Assembly (NCBI GenBank): GCA_013287405.1
Contig: JABDDW010000002.1
Location: 1 to 52,858, forward strand
Length of the DNA stretch: 52,858 nt
Reading direction: 5' to 3'
Source of the DNA: Deltaproteobacteria bacterium
GTDB lineage: Bacteria; Bdellovibrionota; Bdellovibrionia; JABDDW01
Numbering within the stretch: the first letter of the stretch is position 1; each line of letters starts with the position of its first letter. Positions 31,780 through 40,826 of the stretch are shown piece after piece. The notes beneath the pieces were generated by a model, which was not told where the DNA came from, made no database searches, and was given only the letters and a program-made list of their open reading frames with translations. The translations under genes and the position numbers were made by a program.

Positions 31780-33940
31780 TTACAGCTCCTTAGTGAGGTG
31801 GGCGAAGTATTCCGTACCTGCGGCATAGTGAGATCCGTTAAACCCATTAGAGATGGTGATCGGGTAGACATTGTTCGTAATATTAAGAATATCTCCGGAA
31901 AGTTTCCACTTTTCCCACCAACTCTCCCCTTGGAATTCATAACCGACGGAAGTATCGAAGGTCAGGTGCGAGGGTAAACTTGTTCCATTGTTAGGATCTG
32001 TCCTGAGTCCGCTGCCAAAAAGAGCTTGGCTTGACCAATAAAATTTGGGTGTATGGTAGGTGACCCCCAGAGTGGCCGTTTGAATTTGAACATGATCGAG
32101 GAAGGTCCAGGAGTTCCCGGGGCCATTACCGTTAAAGGCAAAGAGCCCCCCGCTGATTCCATTACCCATTGCAATTTCATAACTATAATTTAGAAAATCA
32201 GACCAGTGTTCTGCAAAATCTCCCTTGGTGGAGAGCTCCACCCCCCATGCGAAACCCCGTGCGAAGTTAAAAGGTTGGGCTATGGAAGTATTGAGAATCT
32301 GGGTATCGTCAAGCATGTTTACGGCATCTTTGTAATAAACATTTAAAAAATAAGCCTGGGGCCCAAATTGTTGAGCTAAACCCACCTCATAATAATCGTC
32401 TTTTTCGGCTTTGATATCGTAGCTTGAAAGTGTAGGTCCACCCCCGAGATTGACGAAGGAATCCCTCAGATTTTCCGTTGGGGCAGGTTGAAATAACTTT
32501 CCGTAAAATCCATGGAGCTTGGTGTTTTCGGTGAGAATATAATTGATACCCACTCGGGGCTGAAGGAGTCCATCGGATGAATAGACCACAGGGGTCGTCC
32601 CAAAATTGGTTTGGGTTGCGTCCACCCTTAAGCCGAAGTTGAAGGTAAGATCTTTCGATATAGAATAATCGTCTTGTGCATAAACGCTTTCGAAAAAACC
32701 AGTGCTCACGGAATTATCAGAACTTGGAGTCACGACCTGTGAGGTCTGAGTAGCGGAGAGGATCGTGATCCCTCCGGTAGCCTGAGATCCTTGAACTTGG
32801 AATCCCGTCTTAAATAAATTCTCGTCATCGAGTCTTTGGGTGTAATCTCCCTTTAGACCATAGTTATTGATGGGGCGACTTTCGGTAAATTGAAGACGCC
32901 ACACTTCCTGGAATTTGAACGGGCCCAATAGCTTCTGAGAGATCGTTGGACTGGTCATTTTTCACGCCAATATAAGCATATTTATAATAAGGGGCCAATT
33001 GAAGAAAGGTGCGTTCATTAAATGAGTGGCGCCAGACAATTTGAAAATAACTATTCGTTTCTGATTGTGTGTCGTCCGTTGTTGAAGGCGCCCAATTTAT
33101 AGGGTTATTTCCATATTGGTCGGTCTTTGTAAAGAACGAGTCAGATGGCGAAAAACTTGAGGGGAGGTTGGGAATTTGAAAGAAGTTAAAAGAGTTAAAA
33201 GCGACAAAAGAATATTTATTCGAGTTATCGGCTATCCAATCGATTTTGGCAAATTGGTTATGTCCCCATGCTCGGTCATGAACGGCGTCGGTACCGCCTT
33301 GATTTTCGTTAGACTCATTTGTGGGTTGAGGAGTGTCGAGCCCCCGGTCGGTTCTAAAAGCCCCAGCAGAAATAAAGTAATGAAGGTTGCCTTCATTGTT
33401 TGACCCGCTATAGAGAGCAAAGGGTGAGCTTGTATTATATGACCCGTAATCGATTTCAGCTTCGCCGTTTGGGGTTTCTTTTCCGGATTTTGTGGTGATA
33501 TTGACCACGGCGGCCAATCTTTCGCCGTATTCTGCAGCGACGCCTCCGGTGATGACTTCCATGTGATCAATGTTTCTTGGTGTAAAGGCTTCTCCAAAAG
33601 TATTGGATGGAGAGTCCGGGAGCTGTACTCCGTCCACCTGGTACTGAATATTAGCGTGGTTGCCCCGGATAAAGCTTTGGCCGAAAGGTCCTGGAACGAC
33701 TCCAGGGACGGTGATTGAAAGAAGTTTAGGGAGTTTTACGGATTCGCCCTGGGGCACCTTAGCAATTTCGTCTTTTGTGATCTGGGTACTGCTTATGGAG
33801 TTTTTAGTTTGAATAAGAAGTTTCTTGGCGGTGACATTAAGGATCATTTCTTTTTCATCGTCAGCTCTTGTTCGTCCGCAAGTCATCACTACTAAAAAAA
33901 TCAGGACCAAAAATTTAATCAAAACCCTGTTGACCTGCAT
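31780..33940 (-). pseudogene. TonB-dependent outer-membrane receptor, interrupted by a frameshift
   Basis: Signal peptide from ATG 33940 (MQVNRVLIKFLVLIFLVVM, preceded by GAGGGG). The plug domain has LPKLLSITVPGV, FIRGNHANIQYQVDGVQLP and the MEVITGGVAAEYGERLAAVVNITTKSG segment. The frame then ends at 32864, while the barrel continues in another frame (from about 32958 to 31780) with GLKGDYTQRLDDENLFKTGFQVQ through to YAAGTEYFAHLTKEL. Removing one base in the overlap (32867-32955) would restore a ~719-residue receptor. Divergent exbB-exbD-tonB indicates energised uptake; the substrate is unknown. It could be a real inactivation or a sequencing error. Confidence 0.9.
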
Positions 33941-34033
33941 CTGAAGCCCCTCTACTTTAATTCCATACGGGAGCATCTTAGATCCCATATTCAAAATAGC
34001 AATAACAAAAGTTCTCAATATTGGGAGGTAAAA

Positions 34034-34678
34034 ATGCATAATCTAACGGGAGGTGTGGAGTTTATTTTTAGAGGAGGTTTTATGATGTACCCCCTACTCC
34101 TCTCCGGACTTTTTGCACTGACCGTAATTTTAGAGCGTCTCTTTATATTTCGACGATGCTATCAAACTCCTCGGGGTTTGGTGAAGCAGACCATTGAGCT
34201 TGTGCGCCGGGGGCAAATTTCTGAAGCAGACCAGCTCTGCGAAAAATCACCAACACCCGTGGCATCTGTCCTGGCGAGCGGAATTAGTCATTTCAATAAT
34301 CCCGTGGCCGAAATGGAACTTTCTATGAAAAATCAGGCCGAAGAGTGGGTTCCTCTCTTGGAGAGGAGAATAGAAATTATTGACACCGTCATTACGGCAG
34401 CGCCCCTTATGGGACTTCTTGGAACCATTACAGGGATGATGGCTTCCTTTAGAGTTCTCTCCGAGAAAGGGGTCAATGAGCCCAATGCCATAACGGGTGG
34501 GGTGGCAGAAGCCCTTATCGCTACGGCTACCGGTCTTGTGATTGCTCTGGTTTGCCTCGTCTCTTACAACTATCTCTCGACGAAGATTAAAGAATTTATT
34601 TACGAAATCGAGTCTGCCGCCTCTAAACTTGTAGAAGCCAGGATGCTCACCGATAGAGACCTGAAGGGCAAGCCCTAA
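34034..34678 (+). CDS. exbB: ExbB/TolQ-type proton channel subunit
   Basis: 214 residues. MotA/TolQ/ExbB family: the first membrane helix (MMYPLLLSGLFALTVILERL), a cytoplasmic domain, then AAPLMGLLGTITGMMASF and ALIATATGLVIALVCLVSYNYL forming the channel helices. GGGAGG precedes the ATG. With ExbD it uses the proton gradient to energise TonB. The first gene of exbB-exbD-tonB, it starts about 95 bases from the receptor ATG on the opposite strand, so the promoters lie back to back. Confidence 0.93.
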   Translation: MHNLTGGVEFIFRGGFMMYPLLLSGLFALTVILERLFIFRRCYQTPRGLVKQTIELVRRGQISEADQLCEKSPTPVASVLASGISHFNNPVAEMELSMKNQAEEWVPLLERRIEIIDTVITAAPLMGLLGTITGMMASFRVLSEKGVNEPNAITGGVAEALIATATGLVIALVCLVSYNYLSTKIKEFIYEIESAASKLVEARMLTDRDLKGKP

Positions 34679-35118
34679 TGAAGATTCGTCAGCGCTCTTA
34701 CAAAAAGGCAAGAATCGAAATCATCCCTATGATCGATGTGATATTTTTTTTACTTGTATTCTTTATGGTTGAATCCTTGGCCATGACAAGAATCAATTCT
34801 TTGCCAGTGACCCTTCCCAAAACGGCTTCTAGCCCCGAAGCCATTAAACAGGACATCATTTTGACCGTGAAAGCCGACGGCGAAATTTTTATGAACAAAA
34901 CTCCTGTAACGCTAGAGACTCTGGGCGCTCAACTTGCTTATGAGATGCATGATCATCCCCAAGACGTGGTCGTAGTCAATGCGGACCAAAGTGCTAATTA
35001 TGGTTTGATAGTTCAGGTCATGGACAAGGCTCGGCAGATTGGAGTGAGGAAGTTTGCATTGGCCACTGAGGCCCTCCAGACGTCAAGTACCGGCCGGGGT
35101 ACCGGTCGCGAAAAATGA
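34678..35118 (+). CDS. exbD: ExbD/TolR-type protein
   Basis: 146 residues; the start overlaps the exbB stop by one base (TAATG). A basic N-terminus, then IEIIPMIDVIFFLLVFFMV, the single helix with the conserved Asp, followed by a periplasmic domain (LTVKADGEIFMNKTPV; VVVNADQSANYGLIVQVMDKARQIGVRKFALATE). The C-terminal STGRGTGREK is encoded by a GTACCGG-rich stretch that may be a degenerate relative of the GGTACC repeats. It overlaps tonB by 4 bases. Confidence 0.93.
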   Translation: MKIRQRSYKKARIEIIPMIDVIFFLLVFFMVESLAMTRINSLPVTLPKTASSPEAIKQDIILTVKADGEIFMNKTPVTLETLGAQLAYEMHDHPQDVVVVNADQSANYGLIVQVMDKARQIGVRKFALATEALQTSSTGRGTGREK

Positions 35119-35729
35119 AATATCCAGATCTAGAGAAATTAAATGAGGAAAATACCAGACTCTTATTTAAGACCGCGGCTCTAGCCACGCTCATTGAATT
35201 TTTAATCCTTACGGCTTTTGGTTGGAAAGGGCATTGGCTGGCCCATCCACAAAAAACGGGACTTGATGAGTCTAAATTTATTGAAGCTCAAATTTTTCAA
35301 ATGCCAAAGGAGCCTGCCCACCTCACGGCAGAAAAAAAGATTGACGTAAAACCTAAAGAAGTCGTTCTGGATAAAAAATTGAGACAAAGTCCAGCACATA
35401 TTCAACAGACACCGAGTCCTGCCGAACAAAATCAAACGGTTCCTGGTCAAAACATAGCTGCAAACCATGGCCCCATAGCTATAGTCACTCCCAGTCCAAC
35501 AATTCCAAGTTATCTCCAAGATCAGGATCTCAGCTCTAGTGTTGTCATCGAATTCTTGGTGAATAGTCAAGGCGTGGCGGTCCCTCGATTGATCGGTTCA
35601 AGCGGGAATGAAGAACTCGATGCCATAGCCCTTAACGCAGCGAAAAAATGGCAATTTAAGCCTGCGGAAGCCAACCACAGACCTATAGATTCAAAAGTGC
35701 GATTGCGAATTAATTTTCAAGTGCATTGA
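35115..35729 (+). CDS. tonB: TonB-family energy transducer
   Basis: 204 residues. A single N-terminal membrane helix (~20-37), a periplasmic linker rich in Pro, Lys and Gln (~60-120), and a TonB C-terminal domain (SSVVIEFLVNSQGVAVPRLIGSSG, ELDAIALNAAKKWQFKPAEANHRPIDSKVRLRINF). It links the ExbBD motor to outer-membrane receptors such as the neighbouring frameshifted one. The start overlaps the exbD stop (ATGA). Normal length for the family. Confidence 0.93.
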   Translation: MKYPDLEKLNEENTRLLFKTAALATLIEFLILTAFGWKGHWLAHPQKTGLDESKFIEAQIFQMPKEPAHLTAEKKIDVKPKEVVLDKKLRQSPAHIQQTPSPAEQNQTVPGQNIAANHGPIAIVTPSPTIPSYLQDQDLSSSVVIEFLVNSQGVAVPRLIGSSGNEELDAIALNAAKKWQFKPAEANHRPIDSKVRLRINFQVH

Positions 35730-35938
35730 CGGGTCATCTGCAGAATTGCGATCTTGTTTAGGGTATTCAAAAGCCGGCCCGCCCTCAGGTGTCCGCGTGG
35801 TCGCGACGTTGGAAATGTTAGAAGAGATGACATCCAATCGGAGTTGAATCTGTCAATTTTTTTACATGCGCCTGACTTATTTGCGAGGACGAACGCTGGA
35901 AGTGACAGCACCAAAATAAAAGTTATTGTATTTAACAT
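35717..35938 (-). CDS. possible small secreted protein
   Basis: 73 codons from ATG 35938, with GGAGAG 5 bases upstream. The first ~19 residues (MLNTITFILVLSLPAFVLA) are a convincing signal peptide, followed by NKSGACKKIDRF. The rest has no recognised pattern and overlaps the tonB 3' end by 13 bases. Gene reality rests on the ribosome site plus signal peptide only; it could be a truncated remnant. Confidence 0.4.
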   Translation of the reverse strand: MLNTITFILVLSLPAFVLANKSGACKKIDRFNSDWMSSLLTFPTSRPRGHLRAGRLLNTLNKIAILQMTRQCT

Positions 35939-36011
35939 GTACTCTCTCCATTTTTGATAATTGTACAATGCGTTGCCGACTTTGTATGCTGGGCCATTGA
36001 CCAGCTGAAGA

Positions 36012-36032
36012 CTTGGCGTTGTGCCAGGCTTT
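36012..36032 (+). terminator. terminator-like hairpin abutting the second group II intron
   Basis: CTTGGC (36012-36017) and GCCAGG (36023-36028) form a 6-bp stem with one G-T pair and a 5-base loop, then CTTT, ending exactly at the intron 5' end (36033). It is weak as a terminator on its own, but equivalent in position to the rnpB terminator before the first intron. Confidence 0.5.
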
Positions 36033-36635
36033 GTGCGCCCGGTATGGCGCAAACCTGGGAGGTGAAAGACCTCTGCTCACCCGATCAGGGGAAGAGCTAG
36101 CTGAGGATAAGGGTGTCCATGTGAGGTGGAATCTGAAGAAAGTCCGTGCGGCAAAACACTACAGTGAGGAACACGAAGCGCATAGAGGCAAATCATCAGA
36201 GTAAGACGGCCATAATCGTGATGAACTCAGTACTGGTACAGGATGCTTGGTTTGTAGATGCGACGCTGATGAGTGTGAAAGGTTTGCGAAGATACCCGAG
36301 GAGATCTCACTTTGTGCATGAAAGTGTGACGTGACAACGTTTTGCGGTGTGAGAAGTCAGTCGAGGCCATAGTAGCTATGAAAATAGCGAAGGGCTGAAG
36401 TCGAATGATGAAACAACCTGATAGCGTTTTTAGCTTTAAGCAGAATCTCAACTTAAGTTGAGGCCTTAATCTGAAAGTGGTGAGCGGAACTTACCTGAGT
36501 CAGATGGGCGCTTTAGAAAAGTTAAAAGGATAAGGGATCTGAAAGTAATCATTTGGGAACCGCCGTATACGGAATCGTATGTACGGTGGTGTGAGAGGAC
36601 GGGGCGGCGCAAAGCGCCAGCCCCTCCTACTCAAT
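36033..36635 (+). mobile_element. group II intron without an ORF
   Basis: 603 bases, starting GTGCGCCCGGTATGGCGC (nearly identical to the copy at 2478) and ending with domain V (36557-36592, GAACCGCCG...GGTGGTG) and domain VI to CTACTCAAT. Between them lies sequence consistent with domains I-III (for example GAAAGTCCGTGCGGCAAAAC and the AGGCCATAGTAGCTATGAAA stretch), but no RT/maturase reading frame: domain IV seems collapsed. Unlike the copy at 2478 it may keep most of the ribozyme core. It would need a maturase supplied in trans; the window's only RT is broken. Confidence 0.85.
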
Positions 36636-36716
36636 GATGTCTTAAGTTTGGCCGAAGATTTGCTATGTCAGCTAAAAGTATTCTAATTATTGCGGAGGAA
36701 GTCGGGAGAACTTCAT

Positions 36717-37184
36717 ATGAGTAACTTTTTCAAGACCGTTGTAGGAATCGCTATTGTTTGCGAATTTATCGGTGGGGCCTCCTTAGGCCACGCCAGTCTT
36801 TCAAGATCCTCAGATTCGATTATAGTCTTAACAGATGACCAGGGGACAGCGGAAAGGCTCAAAGTTTCTAAGGTTGTGAGCATGCCTCAGACTCCCTCCT
36901 CTTTGTGGTTTTCTGGTCCAAATATCGGCCTACAAGTGAACTTCCCTAACCCCGATGCTGCTGCAGAATTTAAGGCTAAACTAAATAAAACTCGCTCCTA
37001 TTCACTCGCCTTGAAATTAAGCGATGACACCTCGGAATTTCCGAAAAATATAGAAATTCGTGGGCGATGGGGGGGCGGGTCGCGACCCTTTAAACTATTG
37101 AAGGTCGACCGTGATACAATTATGGTTATGAGGATAGGAGAACAAACATTTTGTCAAAAGGTTTTAGCTGCTGTTGGCCTTTAG
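36717..37184 (+). CDS. predicted secreted protein of unknown function
   Basis: 155 residues from ATG 36717. This start gives a signal peptide (MSNFFKTVVGIAIVCEFIGGASLGHA); the earlier in-frame TTG at 36690 lies in the ribosome-site region (GCGGAGGAAG). The mature part alternates beta strands (DSIIVLTDDQGTAERLKVSKVV; LWFSGPNIGLQVNFPNPDAAAEF) and ends with a single Cys (FCQKVLAAVGL). No family recognised. It begins about 80 bases after the intron 3' end, so the intron sits in its upstream region. Confidence 0.6.
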   Translation: MSNFFKTVVGIAIVCEFIGGASLGHASLSRSSDSIIVLTDDQGTAERLKVSKVVSMPQTPSSLWFSGPNIGLQVNFPNPDAAAEFKAKLNKTRSYSLALKLSDDTSEFPKNIEIRGRWGGGSRPFKLLKVDRDTIMVMRIGEQTFCQKVLAAVGL

Positions 37185-37262
37185 AATCCTGCCCAACATG
37201 GTACTTGGACCCCAGTTTAGGAAAATACACATTAATTTTAAATATGCTTTCACATAAATCTT

Positions 37263-37952
37263 TTAATTCAACGAGTCGTTACCACTGCTTTCGCCGGTGC
37301 TTTTAGGAAAAATCAGAGGAATGTTCAGGGGGCCGGGGCTGCCCGTGGCCTCCATGTCCTTTAGAACTTGCCAGATGGTTTGCGCTCTTATCTCAAGGCT
37401 GTCTTCTTCAAGGAGTTTCTGCTTTTTCTCCATGTCATTTATAAAATAATATGCAACGAAATTGCAGATGGGATCTAAATCGATCACGTTTTTAAAAAAC
37501 TGAATGGGCCGGGCGGAATCGTCGAAGTTGGTGAAGATCCAATTGATTAACATCTCCCGAATGTCATTCATAAGCTGCTTTTCAGTTTCTGCAGGCATAT
37601 CGCGATTAGTTTCTAAAAGGTGTCCCTCGCCAATAAGGTAGGGAACCTCTTGAATGTATTTTGTAAATTTAATCCTTTGCTTTCCAAAAATCAGTATGTC
37701 GCTCTCTCCGTTTTTAAATTTTTGCAAAATTCGCACATGTCCTAGGCCACAGGTCATCGAAGGAAAGAATTTTCCAGGTTGGAGCTCTGGGGCATAGCTC
37801 ACGGCTAGTAATCCCTTTGTATCTTCAATTTTTTTAATCATAGTTTTGTAACGCTCTTCAAAAATATGAAAGGGGGCAAATATTCCCGGATATAGTATTG
37901 ACGTAGGTAGCGGAAAAATGGGCATTTGAACGGTGGAGTTTTTCACCACCAA
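37263..37952 (-). CDS. stand-alone Lon N-terminal (LON substrate-binding) domain protein
   Basis: 229 residues with the PUA-like Lon-N pattern at the start: MPIFPLPTSILYPGIFAPFHIFEERYKTMI, then GLGHVRILQKFKNGESDILIFGKQRIKF, followed by a helical domain. It lacks the AAA and protease domains of Lon. In Lon this domain recognises substrates; for free-standing versions the role is unknown. It overlaps the DoxX gene by 10 bases, so the two are one transcript. Confidence 0.87.
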   Translation of the reverse strand: MVVKNSTVQMPIFPLPTSILYPGIFAPFHIFEERYKTMIKKIEDTKGLLAVSYAPELQPGKFFPSMTCGLGHVRILQKFKNGESDILIFGKQRIKFTKYIQEVPYLIGEGHLLETNRDMPAETEKQLMNDIREMLINWIFTNFDDSARPIQFFKNVIDLDPICNFVAYYFINDMEKKQKLLEEDSLEIRAQTIWQVLKDMEATGSPGPLNIPLIFPKSTGESSGNDSLN

Positions 37953-38425
37953 AGGCCCCGAATACGCTTGTAGAAATAATAATCAAAGCCATAGCAGCGT
38001 CCTGCCGCTACCAGAAATAATGCGGCATTAAGTGCAATTAATATTTTATTTAAGGACGCGGCCTCTGAGCCAACAGCGGTCATAAAATCTAAACTCAGAA
38101 AAATGGCTACTAGGGCTGCAGGACGAACCATAAACCCAATAATAAAACAAATTCCAGTCATGATTTGGGCCATAACAAGGGCTTCACTGGTCAATTGCCA
38201 GTGGGTCAAAAGCCAATTTTGAAAAATAACAAAAAAATGGTGGTCCTGTGGATGGGTGCTCATCCAATTCTGTAAGCTGCCTTGAATAAGAGGGTTTCTA
38301 AGTACACCTTCTTCGATACGGTGGACCCCAGCCTGGAGAAAAAAATAGCCCACATAGATTCGAAGCAGGGCTATGGGCCAGAGATGTCCCATATATTTGA
38401 AGCTTTCAAAAAAAGAGATGAACAT
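37943..38425 (-). CDS. DoxX-family membrane protein
   Basis: 160 residues with four hydrophobic segments. The family pattern is visible in LLRIYVGYFFLQAGVHRIEEG at the start, and in EALVMAQIMTGICFIIGFMVRPAALVAIFLSLDFM followed by NAALFLVAAGRCYGFDYYF at the end. DoxX relatives are inner-membrane proteins, some of them quinol-oxidase subunits; the function here is unknown. It precedes and overlaps the Lon-N domain gene. Confidence 0.82.
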   Translation of the reverse strand: MFISFFESFKYMGHLWPIALLRIYVGYFFLQAGVHRIEEGVLRNPLIQGSLQNWMSTHPQDHHFFVIFQNWLLTHWQLTSEALVMAQIMTGICFIIGFMVRPAALVAIFLSLDFMTAVGSEAASLNKILIALNAALFLVAAGRCYGFDYYFYKRIRGLWW

Positions 38426-38478
38426 AAGCTAATTTTGTCAGAAAGATAATGCGGTTGCCAGCCTTTGTTGTTAAAAAG

Positions 38479-38517
38479 GTACCGGGTACCTTTTTGTCCG
38501 AAAAGGTACCCGGTACC
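38479..38517. repeat. GGTACC double palindrome upstream of the MpaA-like gene
   Basis: GGTACCGGGTACCTTTTT, GTCCG, then AAAAGGTACCCGGTACC: the same unit as at 22087-22126, with only a few central bases different. Flanking A and T runs extend the hairpin (38474-38522). It lies between divergently transcribed DoxX (minus) and the peptidase (plus), ending 24 bases before the latter's ATG. It is therefore not in a 3' position for either gene and would act within the 5' leader. Confidence 0.85.
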
Positions 38518-38540
38518 AAAAATCCGGAAAAGGAAAAAGA

Positions 38541-39590
38541 ATGCTTGCGTCTCGACACAGTCGGTCAATTATTTTAATTTTAGTGATTTTCGTTTTGGCC
38601 TGGCTCCCCATGACTAAGGCCCAAGACAAGGGGAGCAATAAAGTGTCCGTCGATAAGAGCGAAGACGCCAAAGTCGCCGAAGAACCCGAGGACTCCTCAA
38701 AAAGCTCTGACGGCAAATCGCAAAGCTCCGTAAATAGTATCCATAATCTTATGGAAGAACTCCGTTTAGCAAATAAGCAGCGGAAATGGTCTGAGACCAT
38801 TTATACTGAAGAAGGCTGGAAGATGCATGGCACAAGCGTTAAAGGAAGGCCCCTCATCTACTTTACTTGTGGTGATAGAAATGAAAATACAACTCTGATG
38901 CTTTCCGCTGTTCATGGCGATGAAATAACTCCGGTTTATTTTGGGTTTCGCCTCGTTTCATGGCTCAAAGGGGAGCCAGATCTTTGCCGCGACTATCGTG
39001 TGGTTGTGGCACCCCTAGTAAACCCCGACGGCTATCTTAGAAAAAAAGAATCAAGGGTGAATGAAAATGGTGTCGATCTAAATCGAAACTTTCCGACTCG
39101 CGACTTTGACGAACTTGCCACAAAACTTTGGAAGACCAAATTCAAATCAGATCCAAGACGAAACCCTGGCACACAAGGGGGGTCGGAACCTGAAACCCAG
39201 TTTCAAGAGTGGCTTATTAATGAATTCCACCCTAAGAAGATTCTTACGGTGCACTCGCCCTTGAATTTTTTCGATTACGATGGACCTGAGGAGGACGAGC
39301 TACGCCAGTTTACAAAAGAATATGTAGAATCTTGTAAGCTCCTGCGCGCGGCTGTGAAAAAACAGGCATCTGACTATAATTTTTTAAATTACGGATTCTT
39401 CCCAGGGAGTTTAGGTAACTATGCAGGTAAAGAACGAGGCATTCCAACAATGACTTTGGAACTGCCAACCGTCGATGCTAGTAAAGCTAAGACTTATTTC
39501 GAAAGACTGAAGAAGGGAACTCGCGAGCTGGTGGTCTATAAGGTCAAGGACCCTACGACTTACTCTAAATCGGGTTCCTCACCTAAGTGA
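38541..39590 (+). CDS. secreted M14-family peptidase, MpaA-like
   Basis: 349 residues. A hydrophobic signal segment (RSIILILVIFVLAWLPMTKA, ~8-27) is followed by a Ser/Lys/Glu-rich linker and then a short-form M14 domain: zinc HGDE (SAVHGDEITPV), PLVNPDGYLR, NGVDLNRNFP, GGSEPETQ, third ligand TVHSPLNFFDYDG, and catalytic Glu in TMTLELPTV. The closest known type is MpaA, which trims the Glu-diaminopimelate bond of murein tripeptide. A peptidoglycan substrate is therefore plausible. The 3' end overlaps convergent def by 31 bases. Confidence 0.87.
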   Translation: MLASRHSRSIILILVIFVLAWLPMTKAQDKGSNKVSVDKSEDAKVAEEPEDSSKSSDGKSQSSVNSIHNLMEELRLANKQRKWSETIYTEEGWKMHGTSVKGRPLIYFTCGDRNENTTLMLSAVHGDEITPVYFGFRLVSWLKGEPDLCRDYRVVVAPLVNPDGYLRKKESRVNENGVDLNRNFPTRDFDELATKLWKTKFKSDPRRNPGTQGGSEPETQFQEWLINEFHPKKILTVHSPLNFFDYDGPEEDELRQFTKEYVESCKLLRAAVKKQASDYNFLNYGFFPGSLGNYAGKERGIPTMTLELPTVDASKAKTYFERLKKGTRELVVYKVKDPTTYSKSGSSPK

Positions 39591-40111
39591 TACTTTTTAA
39601 ATTCTTCCATAAAAGCCAGCTTTGAAAAATCAGTGATTCGGTCTAAGAAAAGCTTTCCGAAAAGATGGTCCGTTTCATGTTGAACAGCGACGGCGGGGAA
39701 GCCCTTATACTCTTTAGTCCACTTCTTGCCTTTTCGATCAAGAGCTTCAAGACGAATGTGTTTTGGACGATAAACGAGTCCCCTTAAACCCCTGACGCTT
39801 AAGCAACCTTCCCAAATTCCCAAAGTTTCTTCGGTGAGCGGAGTAATAATTGGGTTAATAATCACCGTGGTTGGGACGGATTCTTCGTCAGGATATCTTG
39901 GATTATCCGAAGTAATTTCCATCACCGCGATCTGTAAGCTCTGATGAACTTGAGGGGCCGCAAGGCCCACGCCATCATACTCCCGCATTGTTTCAATCAT
40001 GTCATCGATGAGGTTTTGCGTGAGCTCCGAGTGAATTTCTTTTTCGCTTAATTTTTTTGCCACAACTCTAAGAATAGGGTGACCCATCTGAGCCACCTTT
40101 AAAATAGACAC
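39560..40111 (-). CDS. def: peptide deformylase
   Basis: 183 residues. All three motifs are present: GVGLAAPQV, EGCLSVRG (metal-binding Cys) and QHETDHLFGKL (HExxH). It removes the formyl group from nascent proteins in the cytoplasm. It is one base after the stop of nth on the same strand and convergent with the MpaA-like gene, with overlapping 3' ends. Confidence 0.96.
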   Translation of the reverse strand: MSILKVAQMGHPILRVVAKKLSEKEIHSELTQNLIDDMIETMREYDGVGLAAPQVHQSLQIAVMEITSDNPRYPDEESVPTTVIINPIITPLTEETLGIWEGCLSVRGLRGLVYRPKHIRLEALDRKGKKWTKEYKGFPAVAVQHETDHLFGKLFLDRITDFSKLAFMEEFKKYHLGEEPDLE

Positions 40112-40112
40112 T

Positions 40113-40826
40113 TTAGCTCGCTCCTTCCGCCTTTAAACTTGCCTTAGGCTTATTTATGGGTCTATCTGACTTATTCCGCTCAACGCCGCGCTTAGGGCAA
40201 AATCGAAAAATTTGACAATCGTCGCATCGGGGCGATCTTGCCAAGCAGATAGCTCGTCCATGATAAATAAGAAGATGAGATAGGTCCGTCCACTCGGTTC
40301 TCGGGATTAAGTCCATCAAAGCACTTTCAATTTTGACGGCGTCTTCGGTTTTAACCCAGCCTAGACGGTTTGAAAGCCGGGTGACGTGAGTATCTACGAC
40401 CATGGATGGCACCCCAAAGGCGTTTCCCAAAACCACGTTTGCGGTTTTTCGCCCTACCCCGGCTAATCCAAAAAGTTCATCCATGGTTTGAGGAACCTTG
40501 CCCCCATATTTTGAAACAAGTTCCTTTGCGGCCGCTTTGATATTTTTGGCCTTGTTCTTGTAAAAGCCCGTGGACTTTATGAGGCTTTCTAATTGCGATA
40601 AATCGGCGTTAGCAAAGTCCTCGGGGGTTTGAAATTTAGAAAATAGTCCCGGGGTGGTCATGTTGACTCGGGCGTCGGTGCATTGGGCGCTAAGAATTGT
40701 AGCCACCAGAAGCTGAAACGGCGTTTTGTGATCTAAAGAACACTTAGCGTCGGGATAAATTTTATGGAGGAGGTTTATAACCTTAAGGGCCCTAGTTTTT
40801 TTCTGTTCTCTGGATTCAGCGGCCAC
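40113..40826 (-). CDS. nth: endonuclease III
   Basis: 237 residues. A helix-hairpin-helix with catalytic Lys (LAGVGRKTANVVL), catalytic Asp in VDTHVTRL, and a [4Fe-4S] site Cys-x6-Cys-x2-Cys-x5-Cys (CLARSPRCDDCQIFRFC). Base-excision repair glycosylase/AP lyase for oxidised pyrimidines. It overlaps the 3' end of polX by 11 bases, forming a DNA-repair pair. Confidence 0.96.
   Translation of the reverse strand: MAAESREQKKTRALKVINLLHKIYPDAKCSLDHKTPFQLLVATILSAQCTDARVNMTTPGLFSKFQTPEDFANADLSQLESLIKSTGFYKNKAKNIKAAAKELVSKYGGKVPQTMDELFGLAGVGRKTANVVLGNAFGVPSMVVDTHVTRLSNRLGWVKTEDAVKIESALMDLIPRTEWTDLSHLLIYHGRAICLARSPRCDDCQIFRFCPKRGVERNKSDRPINKPKASLKAEGAS

Noticed and set aside
36013..36334. Short plus-strand frames inside the second intron
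   Set aside because: They overlap structured ribozyme sequence and resemble no reverse transcriptase; treated as non-coding.
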